Positions 11,546-21,090 of a stretch of DNA of 64,000 nt are shown one piece after another. The DNA is from Gonatopus flavifemur (taxonomy: Eukaryota; Arthropoda; Insecta; Hymenoptera; Dryinidae), in assembly GCA_018340375.1 (NCBI GenBank), contig JAFFJZ010000004.1, forward strand, positions 35,314,001 to 35,378,000, written 5' to 3'. How positions within the stretch are numbered: position 1 is the first letter of the stretch; every line of letters begins with the position of its first letter. A model generated the notes under the pieces. That model was not told the DNA's origin and ran no database searches. It saw nothing but the letters and a program-made list of their open reading frames with translations. The position numbers were made by a program, and so were the translations under genes.

Positions 11546-12326
11546 GCAGCAGCAAAAACAACAATCGAGCAACAAGAAACAAGGGATGAGATTGACCAAG
11601 TTGTCGATGTCGCAAAGTACAGCAGATTTCAAAGAATTATTCGGAGAAACGAAACTCGCGAAGTACAAGATTTCGAGTCACGCCTCTGAGTATGGAAATC
11701 AATTCAACGCAGCTTTGCAATTGCTAAACCACGGCAATACGAGTACCGTAAATTACAAATCAGCTTTGAATCGTACGATATTGCGACAAGATCACCTCAA
11801 ATCTGTCCAAATTGGCCACGTGCAACGTTTGAAAACCAAATTCGAAAGCATGGAAGAACTTCGACAAAGAGACCCCACGAACGAGACCTACTTGATTCCT
11901 CATAAATTCAAAAGCGATTCTCAATTGACGAGAAATATGATCACCAATTACGAAAGTATCGAGAAAAATTCGAGTAAAAGAAAACCAAATTGCAAATGTA
12001 AATTTCTGGTAATGATCGATAACAAGTTGTCTCATCAATCTTCTCGTTTAACACGGAAAACTTCTTCTTCGATTCCTCAAATTAATTATATTAAAAAAAC
12101 TCCCCAGTTGGAGGAGTTTTTTGCATCGAAAGGATTCATCGTAGATCCTAGACTTGAAAATATCGAAGCCGAAAGGAGAATGTGTAGCACCAAAGTTTTC
12201 ACTGAAAAATACATTTCAACGCCAGAATTGAACACGGTTCGTGCGACTTACGATGATTCGCCTTGGATTTTCTGCAGGCATTTTCAAGAGTTGAGTAATT
12301 TCGAGGTACGATCGAAGTCTGAGTGA
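9471..12326 (+). CDS. Unknown basic, polyglutamine-containing protein (951 aa, intronless)
   Basis: One uninterrupted frame of 951 codons, from an ATG in fair context (A at -3, G at +4) to TGA. I do not recognise the family. The protein is rich in Lys, Arg, Ser and Asn with many short basic clusters (KVRRRKTKSNR, IREKKKPS), few hydrophobic stretches, no signal peptide and no membrane segment, so it is probably largely disordered and possibly nuclear. A run of 36 Gln spans residues 660-695 (11448-11555), mostly CAA with scattered CAG, followed by KQQ. The C-terminal third, beyond the run, looks more ordered (for example YISTPELNTVRATYDDSPWI). Neighbouring genes have many introns, so lack of introns is notable; a retrogene or a single-exon lineage gene would both fit. 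A possible splice donor (GAG|GTACGA) lies 18 bp before the stop, so the last exon could be elsewhere. AATAAA at 12342 and 12397. Confidence 0.8.
11448..11555 (+). repeat. CAA/CAG trinucleotide repeat encoding 36 Gln
   Basis: 36 consecutive glutamine codons, mainly CAA interrupted by CAG. A length-variable site is likely. Confidence 0.95.
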
Positions 12327-12341
12327 CAAGGAGGTTTTTTA

Positions 12342-12402
12342 AATAAACGATTATGATTTATAGATAATTAATTTAAGTTCAGTTTTTGAATGAAGCAATA
12401 AA
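12342..12402 (+). terminator. Polyadenylation signals of the polyQ gene
   Basis: AATAAA at 12342-12347 and again at 12397-12402, 16 and 71 bp after the stop codon. Confidence 0.4.
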
Positions 12403-12479
12403 ATTCTTTGAATTCTTTCTTCGTGAACTGTGGTCTTTTTTGTTATCCGAAATTCATTGAATATCAATTATTAAAGGAT

Positions 12480-12670
12480 TGATCAGGAGTCGTGGACTCA
12501 ATAATCAAGCTGAGGGGTTTATTTCAGCGCTAGAGCTGTGCAGTTAATCGATTAATCAAATAAAATTAATAGTTGTTCTCGCTTAAACCGATTAATAGGA
12601 ATCGAAGAATTAATCGATTACCTGGGAACAATTATTCGTTTCATTTGATTAATTGATAAACCGCTTAGCC
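12480..12670. other. AT-rich spacer with TAATCGATTAAT motifs
   Basis: Several copies of the palindromic core ATCGATTAA around 12545-12625. The same motif recurs at about 62165-62210. No gene seen. Confidence 0.35.
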
Positions 12671-12671
12671 T

Positions 12672-12785
12672 TAGGAGGCTTCCGAAGTAGTTCATCTAGG
12701 TCATCAGGATCACTGTTTAAGCTTTTTGATTGGTTGGAAAGCTGATCCGATTACTTAGATCCAGCCACTTCGAAAGCTTCCTTTT
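12672..12785. repeat. Hairpin MITE, GGCTTCCGAAGTAG family, copy 1
   Basis: GAGGCTTCCGAAGTAG at about 12674 pairs with CCACTTCGAAAGCTTCC at about 12764-12782. A diverged copy lies at 22997-23107. Confidence 0.5.
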
Positions 12786-13618
12786 TTAGCGCACTGCCTC
12801 ATTGGTCTAGCAACCCTGCTGAAAACTTGTCATTCGTGCTCATTGAAAAAAAATTCCAATGGGAATGAATCAAGTTTCTGCATTGGAAATTTCTCATAGA
12901 CAAGAGGATTTCCCATTGGAGTTTCCAACGGGAATCGGTAAAATTTTCCTTAAGGAACGATAATGATATTAATGGGTATTTATCGGAATTTTCTAAAAAT
13001 TCAGCAATGAGAATGAATGAGAATAACCTAGACTGGACTGGTTGAACATTTCCATTCATTCCCATTCCAAAAAATCTAATGGGAATGAATTGGGTTTCTC
13101 CCAAGGATCGCTATTTAGAAAAATCTGATTCCGACTCATTTAAAGCATCAGTCGGAATCAATGGAAAATTCGATGCAGAAAGGCAGAAAAATGTTCTAAG
13201 AAAATTTCTGTCAACATCGTGATTGGTTGTTAACAACCAATGTATGGTTCATAATACATCATATACGCAATCTATACCAATTAAACAAACACATATCTCA
13301 TCGATTCAACTATTCCATATGACAAATCATTGCTGGAAGAGATCTAAGCGATACATTATGTATTATCAGCATGGTGATCACCCATCCAACGTTGTATCGC
13401 AGTCGTCGTTGCTCAACCTAGAAGATCGATCTGGCATTCCCTCTTACTCGATACCGTGATTCGCTTTCTAGCAATGAGGTTCAAATGACTTTCTTATGGA
13501 AAGGGCTATAGTAATGGGATTCAATTGGTAATAGCCCATTGGAGATATGTAACGTTTTACCGGTATTAATAAAAGCATGGTAGAGAATGAGTGTCAACAG
13601 AAAGTTTCCCATATTAAC
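12786..13618. other. Degenerate CCATTGGA/AATGGGA-rich repetitive DNA
   Basis: Repeated short words such as CCCATTGGA, AATGGGAATGAAT and their complements; no coding potential. Grades into the ordered repeats that follow. Confidence 0.4.
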
Positions 13619-14592
13619 TCCTATAAGAATAAATGGCGAAATTCTACAAGATGCATGTTGAATGGGTTTGTATGGGAAACTTCCGTCTCAATCCGTCGCA
13701 GCCTTCCACATGGATTTCTGATTGGGTTTCAATGGGAAATCTCTGAAACGGAATTATATGGGCGGGAATAGGTTGTTTCTGGAATATAGGGAATGAACAA
13801 GTCCCTTTAGGGAGTAACCGAGTTTAATTACTGTTTGTTCCCAGCGAATAGTTCATAGGCCGCATTAGGAAACTTCCCATTTGGTCTGACAAGAATGAAT
13901 AGAAAAATTTCACGAGATCAGTGTTACGAATGAGTTTATATAGGGAATTTCCATCTGAGTCTGTCGCAGCCTTCCATATTGATTCTGAATATGTTTGAAT
14001 GGGGCATTTTGGACATCGCATTATATGAGCAGAAATAGGTTGTTCTTAGAATGTAGGTAATGAATAAATTCCTTTTGAGAATATCGAATTGAGATTATTT
14101 TTTGTTTCCACAAAATGTGTAATGGGAAGCAATGGGAAGTTTTCCATATCCCTGGTTGAAAGAATCCGTTTATTCTCGCCAAATTTCATTGAATGACATT
14201 GAATCTTAGACATTGTTCTAATCAAATCTCGTACGGCGATGTCCCAATGAGATTTGGTCAGGAAAATGGATTCTTTGAATGTGAATCTGATTGAATCTTG
14301 CCAAATCTAATCGAATCTTGAACAATGTTCTGGCTAAATCTCATGAAATTTCGTTTGTTAGATTCAACGGATTATTTTAACCAAGGATTGGTTCCTATCA
14401 GAATGAATGGGAAAATTCCACAAGATACACGTTGAATGGGTTCGTATGGGACATTTCCATTCGAATCGATCGCAGCCTCCCACATGGATTCTGAATAGGT
14501 TTCAATTACAAATTTCTGAAATTGAATTTTGTAGCTAGAAAAGCTTTGTTCCTAGAATATAAGTAATGAACAAGTTTCTTTCGAAAATAATC
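13619..14592. repeat. Three direct copies of a ~200-bp repeat
   Basis: Copies at about 13619-13818, 13884-14086 and 14394-14592 share the order AGAATGAATGG ... CGCAGCCTTCCACAT ... GGTTGTTCCTAGAATAT ... AATGAACAAGT. Between copies 2 and 3 lies the separate element at 14149-14387. Confidence 0.65.
14149..14387. mobile_element. MITE, TCCCTGGTTGAAA termini, copy 1
   Basis: Inverted ends TCCCTGGTTGAAAGAATCC and GGATTATTTTAACCAAGGA, with inner blocks TGATTGAATCTTGC and AATGTTCTG. A second copy of the family lies at about 50815-51027. Confidence 0.5.
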
Positions 14593-14875
14593 TATTGGGT
14601 TTCCTGTGTGTTCTAAATCAATTTTTAATTGACAACAGTCAGACTTGGCTCATCTCTGTTCCTTAAAGAAAAGATTCCATCCAAACCTATTCAATTCATC
14701 AATTGGATCAAATCATATTTTCGTCCTGGAAATTTCTAATTTGATCTTATTTGATGTTCGTCTTCTACAATTTTCCCACTTCGTCTCATAGGAATAGATG
14801 TGGAAAACTTCCTATTGTCATCCCATTAAACATTCATTCAGGATGAATAGGCAACTTAATTGATTATGCCCTAAA

Positions 14876-15345
14876 CGAACTTGTTCATTACGTACATTCC
14901 AGGAAGAACGTATTTCTGCTCATGAAATTCAGTTTTAGAAATCTTCCATTGAAGCGTATTTAGAATCAGTGTGGGAGAATAAGTTAGATTCAAATAACAA
15001 ATTTTCTATAAAAACTCATTTAACGCTCATCTTGTGAAATTTTCTTATTCATTCTTGTAGCAGCTCATATGGGAAACTTCTCATGGCCACTTATTGGACA
15101 TTCTCTGAAAACGAGCAATAATCCCAGTTGGGTATCTCTCAAAAGAGCCGAATCATGATTCACAGTTCAGAAACATCCTATTCCCCCCATAGAATTCGGT
15201 TTCAGAAATCTTTCATTGAAACCTATTCGGAATCAATGTGGAATGGTGCAGCATATTTGAATGGGAATTTCCCATTCAATCCCATTCAACTTTCATCTCG
15301 TGGAATTACCCCATTTATTTTTATAGAAGCTATATGCGAAAGTTC
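14876..15345. repeat. Two inverted copies of the 13619-14592 repeat
   Basis: Segments at about 14876-15075 and 15165-15345 are reverse-complement relatives of the 200-bp unit (CTTGTTCATTACGTACATTC, TCAGTGTGGGA, CATCTTGTGAAATT). The whole 13.6-15.3-kb region thus forms a large imperfect inverted repeat. Confidence 0.55.
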
Positions 15346-15682
15346 TTATTACTGCTCATTCCCTATTGTGCTTTTATGTATTAAAACCGATAAAACCCCT
15401 CATATTTCCAATGGGCTATTACCAATTAAATCCTATTACTAAAATATTTGCATTCAGTTTTATTTATTGTGAATGGGCATCGGAGTAGTTCTTATTGGTC
15501 TTATTCAAACCCATTCAATTTGAATCAGTTTCTATCGGTTTCTATAGAATCTTTCAAGCACGGAGCTTGATGCTAGTTGTGCTATCTGACACTTGGATGC
15601 GCTGAAATGATTTTCAAAAATCAATTACTGTGTAGATTTAGGGATCAAGAGGATTCAATAAATTTAAAAATTACTAGATCTT

Positions 15683-15758
15683 CCCTAGTAGCACAAGGAT
15701 GTTTGGAATATTCTACAGATGTCCATAGAATATTCCAACCATTCTTGTGCTACTTGGG
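15683..15758. mobile_element. 76-bp hairpin MITE, TAGCACAAG family
   Basis: CCCTAGTAGCACAAGGATG at one end pairs with CATTCTTGTGCTACTTGGG at the other, and TTGGAATATTCT pairs with AGAATATTCCAA inside. Relatives at 16369-16595, 17280-17372, 42664-42748 and 43609-43697. Confidence 0.6.
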
Positions 15759-15879
15759 TTCCTACCCAAAATAAAATACATGAAAATAATTGAATGAAGC
15801 TGAAAAAATCAAGCAGCCAGGCCTTTTTCCGCACTAATAAGAGATCTAACTTGTTAACTTTTTCCCTTTTATATCAAAT

Positions 15880-17115
15880 TTTGTTTGAGTATTCCGAATA
15901 AAGGAATCTAGTGACTGTACTCTGACGGATTGAGGCGAAGGTGTTTCGCAGTTTGAAATGTGCAAAGATTCGAAGCTGTTTTGAAGGGATTCCGAACGTT
16001 CGAAACTGTTATATCTTGAAAATTTGGGAACCTAGCGGGACGGGTTTAACATAATTCGAATATTCCGAATACTAACTGGAACTGGATTTGGGAACCGATT
16101 CCGAGATATCCCGAGCATGATGGGATTAGGTGGGGGATTTATTGATGAACTGTAAAACTGATCCCAGGATTTATCACTCTGAGAGTGTCTTGAATTTACT
16201 TCGAGTGTGTTTCGTACGTGATTCGAATGTTCCGAATACTGAGTGGACGTTAATTTGGAAACGTGATCCTGGATTTCGTGCGTGTATTGAAATCGTGTTT
16301 GGGATTTCTTTACACGCTTTGAGACTTATCCCAGAATTAATTGAAACTCTGAAATCGTTTTGAATGTGCCCAAGTAACACAAGAACATTTCAAACATTCT
16401 GCGTTAATTCTGAGATCATACATTGAATGTGCAGGTGAGACTGTTTTGGATAAATTCGAAAAATACATTCTAAGAATATGCATAGAATATACTTATCCGC
16501 AACAGTCCCATTCGAAGATTCTATGAATGTTCATAAAATATACTTAGAACTTCAAAGAACCTTCTTAGCATGTCTAACCTGTTGTGCTACTTGGGTGGGT
16601 TGAGGCTGTTTCGTAGGTTATTCGATCGTTTCTGATAGCGATTGGAACTGGATTCGAAAACAGGTTCTTCGCCGTCGTGAGCATGTTGAGATTATGTAAG
16701 GGATGTATTTATGATTTTGACGACTGATCCAAGAATTTATTACCACTCTCAATGTGTCTCGAATCCAGCTGCTACGAGGGTGTCTCGTAGGTGTTCCGAA
16801 TGTTCCTCATACTACCTGAAACTGGGCTTGGAAACGGGTTCCTGGATTTCGTGAGCATGATGATGATGTGAAAGATTTATTCACGAACTTTGAAACTGAT
16901 CCCATAATTTATCAACACTCTGAGAGTGTCTTGAATTCATTTTGAGTGTGTTTCGTACGTGATTCGAATGTTCCGAAGACCGAGTGGAATTCAATTTGGA
17001 AACGGGTTCCTGTATTTCGTGCGAGTGATCAAATCGTTTCGGGGATTCATTTATAAACTTTAAGACTTATACTAAAATTTATTTGAACTCTGGAATCAGC
17101 TCAAATTGAGAGTGG
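15880..17115. repeat. Tandem ~170-240-bp degenerate satellite
   Basis: Repeated order 'ACTGATCCCAGGATTTATCA, ACTCTGAGAGTGTCTTGAAT, GTTTCGTACGTGATTCGAAT, GTTCCGAATACTGAGTGGA, TTTGGAAACGGGTTCC'. The clearest units start near 16142, 16710 and 16885; more decayed sequence extends to about 15880. The array is interrupted by the MITE at 16369-16595. Confidence 0.6.
16369..16595. mobile_element. MITE of the TAGCACAAG family inside the satellite
   Basis: Ends CCCAAGTAACACAAGAA and TTGTGCTACTTGGG are inverted copies. The satellite sequence breaks on one side and a related sequence resumes on the other, supporting insertion. Confidence 0.55.
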
Positions 17116-17279
17116 TAATGGATTTGTCTTAAAATTCATAAATACAATACATCTAATCAATATTAAACAATATTAAACAATAAATCTCAACATGCTCACG
17201 ACGGCGAGGAACCTGTTTTCGAATCCAGTTCCACCGCTATCAGAAACGTTCGAATGAACTTTCTTTTCCAGAGTCTTTT

Positions 17280-17372
17280 TCCAGATAGCATAACATTTCT
17301 AAAAGAGCTCATAATGGACCCAATCATGAAGAACTCTTCTAGAACTCTTGTGCTATCAGAGTTGCTTTCAAA
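17280..17372. repeat. Decayed TAGCACAAG-family hairpin
   Basis: CAGATAGCATAACATTTCT pairs loosely with AGAACTCTTGTGCTATC about 90 bp away. Confidence 0.35.
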
Positions 17373-18085
17373 ATTCTTCCTGAATTTGATGTACACTCCG
17401 CTCTCCGAATAGTGCCGAATGGTGTCTTCTTCACTCTATCAAGGGTAGGCATTTGAGCGAGAAAGAGGTCCGCGGCATTATTCAAAGAGCGCACTGTAAA
17501 TCTCAAAAGAATAGAAACCTTGTACCGATATTATTATTTTACAAACTTGTTTCTGAATACTCAAAGGATGTATCACAGGTTTTCAAACGTTTACAGACTT
17601 CATCATACCTCTGAAGAATTCATAGATTTCAAAACAATTCAGTGAGAGACCCAGGCATTCTGACAAAACAGTGAGATTCAGGGTATCTGTGGAGGGCTAA
17701 TTTCACTAGAATTACTTGACTAGAATGGAACATGGAATTAACAACATGGTTCGTGCAGCTATTGAAAAACGAAAATCAAGGGCTTTTCAAGGGTATTTTA
17801 AGAATTTTCAAGGGGTGAAAAATTTGTGTACGGAGTGTTGATAAAACTCACATATATATATATATATCTCCAATGTTAAAGTACAAATTTTCAATATTTC
17901 TAATAGTAATTATCACATTTCATCTGAAAGTATAAAATTGAATTTATAATAATTTAAATATAGTATAAATTAGGTACATTCCATGAGGAATTCAACTGGA
18001 ATAAAAATTTTTACAGTGAAACGAAATATAAAATCTCAATTCTTTAAAATGACTTTGGTTTTTTTAATTTCTCTTTAAATATCAA
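17373..18085. other. No gene recognised
   Basis: AT-rich unique-looking sequence with a short (TA)n tract at 17851-17868. Its words CAAGGGCTTTTCAAGGG recur near 29090. Confidence 0.4.
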
Positions 18086-19494
18086 CTAATTCTTTTTTCT
18101 TCGTTTTTGCCAATTTCCAGAACCCGTTTGACTTTTTGAATTGATTGATGTTATTATAAGGACTTCACCTTCAGCTGCTAAATTATCTGCTGAGTCTTCT
18201 AGTTGTTTAATGTTTTCAATTTTCACTTTTTTTACAATTAAGTTTTCAAGATTAGCTTGAATTTTTGTGCGTTTTAATGAAGTTTGCTGATCCTTTTTTT
18301 CAGATTTTTCCTCATCAAGATACAATGAATACTTTTTCCTTGCAAATGAAACAGAATTTCTCAATTCTTTGGTTATTGTTACACCGAGAGAAAAAGCAGG
18401 CTCTAAACGCAAGGGAACACTTCACGCTTCTAACGGATTTGTTATAACGTGCGTTAAATGCATGAGCCCATGCTTTCGACGCACGAGCCCATGCTTTTTG
18501 TGCATGAGTCCCCATCCCTATTCCAAATGTCCGACAGATAATTTTCTGTCAGGATTTGGTCGGTTTTTGTCCCAGGCATGATGATTTCCAACAGAACCAG
18601 ATAGAATTTTGACCGGAATCCGTCAGGTTTTGTTTGGCTTTGTTTGGCGTTCCAGCCTGTGCAGGATTTGGTCGGTTTTTGTCCCAGGCATGATGATTTC
18701 CGACGGAACCAGACAGAATTTTGACCGGAATCTGTCAGGATCTGTCGAACATTTTTAATAGGGATGCCTTCCAAGCATGTACCATGCGTTGAAAGTACGT
18801 TATAGCAGCAGCGTTAGAAGCGTGAAGGGCTCCTTTGCATTTGGAGCATGCTTTTTTCTCGGTGTACCTTATCGACTGCTCCACAAAAATTAATGTGATC
18901 ACATATTACTTTTGGACTTATGTGGCTATGAGATTTTGAATTCTCTACTTCTATTTTCTTATTAACCGAGAAACCTTTTTCCACGCTGGCTTATCCATGA
19001 CTTACTATCAACAGAAGTTTTATAATTCGCCATCATTCTGTATAATTTTTGTTCTGTTGTAAATATTTTGCCACAAATTTATCCCATCTGGTTTCACTCG
19101 CATTGAAATTTGAAAATTCTGAAGAATTCACTTCAACATCGGTCGAAATAAATTCTCTGTATTGAGACAATATATTTTCCCAGATTTGTATATTTATTTT
19201 CTTACATCCTTCCATTTCTTCCAATATGGCTTGTAATTTTGAAACATATTTAAGTTTTTTCTGAACCATGACTTGAGGGTCTAGACAATTCATGTTTCTG
19301 ACCAACGAATATTTTATGGCACACTTATCTACAATATGCTTCAACATCGTGGAGACAAATTTTTGGCAACAATATTCAAAATCGATCAATTCTCTTTCTG
19401 TAATTTGATTTTCTTCCTTCAAGTGACGTAGTAATTGAGGAGTTTTATTGAAAAAGGCGACAGGCGCTCGAACAGTAGGAGAAGTATTGTGCAA
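18086..19494 (-). pseudogene. Broken transposase-like gene, interrupted by a MITE
   Basis: One minus-strand reading frame runs through the whole segment once the insertion at 18382-18864 is ignored. It has nonsense codons at 19033-19035 (TGA) and 18991-18993 (TAA). The first part (19494-19033) is helical, with the words NCLDPQ and NASETRWDKF. After the second stop comes ASVEKGFSVNKK, which resembles the C-terminal dimerisation motif of hAT-type transposases. The final part (18381-18086) is a Lys/Glu-rich coiled coil (FARKKYSLYLDEEK). Removing the MITE with one TA copy joins the coiled coil in frame. I cannot name the family with confidence; a domesticated or transposase-derived protein family is an alternative. 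The 5' side abuts a dispersed repeat at about 19500. Confidence 0.6.
18382..18864. mobile_element. 483-bp MITE with ~80-bp terminal inverted repeats
   Basis: Starts CACCGAGAGAAAAAGCA and ends TGCTTTTTTCTCGGTG, flanked by TA at 18380-18381 and 18865-18866. The arms remain alignable for about 80 bp (CACTTCACGCTTCTAACG recurs inverted). The interior has a ~113-bp direct duplication (from about 18546 and 18659) with the word GGATTTGGTCGGTTTTTGTC. TA duplication and CACSGAGA ends suggest a Tc1/mariner-type family. Confidence 0.75.
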
Positions 19495-19499
19495 GTTGT

Positions 19500-20010
19500 G
19501 ACGTCACACGTCAAAATCAAAAGTTGGAATTTCGAAAAATGAAAAATACTGGGCGAAAGGTCTTGAAAAATCAATATAAGTGTCGCTTCACAATTTTTCC
19601 TTATAATCAATAGTTTTCGAGTTAAGAAATAGAAACTACAAATTTTTTTGCTCCAAAAATCAATATTTTTCAATATTAAACTCGTTCTAACTCGGTCATT
19701 CTTCGATGTATCAAAATGAATCTTGCAGATGCTGATTCGTAAGACTTTCCTGATGACGAAAGTGTTTGAAGAATTTGCAAAAATTAATAACAAATCAGTG
19801 ATTTTCTAATCCAAAGAGAAAAGCATGCTTTCCAAGCTTCGCGGTAAAGAAGTAGTGGGGAAAATGTGAGGTACAAAAAACTTCTAGCGACAAAGTTGTT
19901 CACTAATGTATGAAAAAACTTTTTGGAAAGTTTCAGATCGATTGAACTAATAGTTCGGAAAATAAAGCGATTTGTTTATGAGCGCGCAACGTAAATTTTT
20001 CATGATTTCG
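19500..20010 (+). repeat. Dispersed repeat, related to the element at 57265-58675
   Basis: The order of words (AATTTCGAAAAATGAAAAATA, TAGCGACAAAGTTGTTC, TTGGAAAGTTTCAGATCGATT) matches, in reverse complement, the right half of the element at 57265-58675. Clearly diverged; terminal repeats are not well preserved here. Confidence 0.5.
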
Positions 20011-20786
20011 CGTCGTTCGTCGACTGAATATCAAGATCCGCGGGAAACATTGTATTCATTCGATTTCTCAACGTAGTTTCATGTTTTTTCGGCCAGAGAA
20101 TTTGAATATTGGATTATTTTTGCAAAATAGATTCTTTATTATGAACAATTCAATTTTTTAAGACATTTTTACAGACTAACTATTGGTATTAGGGGAAAAT
20201 TGTTCGGACAAAAAAAGTTTCTCATTTTTGAAGAATGAATTATGGACTTTTTGTCAGTGGCTCAATTATTTATTCAAATGATTTATTATAATCATTTATA
20301 GGCAGAGTATTGATTTCAGGGATGAATCATTCAAAAAAAGTATGTTATTCATTTCATAACAAATGAATTTTGTATACACAATTTTTGTACTATTGGTTAT
20401 TCATTTGGATGGATTATTGATATCAATTATATACATAAACAATCAAGATGATAACAAAAACGGTTCGTGCAAAATATTCATTAGGCAAGTCCGAACTTTT
20501 TCCGTCTGAAAAACATGGAACCCCCCGTTGAATTTTGAAACATTTTATTATGTATTTTCTTTTGCTTATATTTATCCACAACAATACTATGAATCAATAA
20601 ACTATTATAATGTTTATAAGAATATTTCCTGAACGTTATTTAAATTTCTTCAAGCTAGATTTAGCCAGACATCATGAGGTCTTCGCAACGTTTGACAATC
20701 CTTAGATTTATTATTGAATATAATTATCAATCAACTTGTATGAAAACAAAGAAATCATTGAACTATCTTCTCTTTAGAGGAACATC
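20011..20786. other. No gene recognised
   Basis: AT-rich sequence without coding potential or clear repeat structure. Confidence 0.35.
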
Positions 20787-21090
20787 CTTCAGATACGATT
20801 TGAAAAATCCTTGTCCATTTAGTGACAAATATTTGAAGAAGCATTTCAAATCTTTCGCTTTTTCTGATTGAAACATTCATGACGTTCCATATGAATATAA
20901 TTCATATGGAACGTCATGAATGTTTGATTCGCGGTGAATTAAACCATTGCGCGAAACGAATCATCATGAGTGGGTGCAATAAGGAGCTCAATAGAAAACG
21001 TCTGTTCAATCAGAAAAAGCGAAAGATTTGAAATGCTTATTCAAATATTTGTCACTGAATGGACAAGAATTTTTCAAATTGTATCTGAAG
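20787..21090. repeat. Foldback element containing a perfect 26-bp-arm palindrome
   Basis: Arms 20787-20873 and 21005-21090 are inverted copies (TTTCGCTTTTTCTGATTGAA against TTCAATCAGAAAAAGCGAAA). Just inside the left arm, 20871-20925 is a perfect inverted repeat of 26 bp per arm with a 3-bp loop. The right arm stops exactly where retrotransposon sequence begins. Confidence 0.7.

Noticed and set aside
11297..11668. Minus-strand frames of poly-Cys or poly-Leu opposite the Gln tract
   Set aside because: They are out-of-frame readings of the CAA/CAG repeat in the 951-aa gene.
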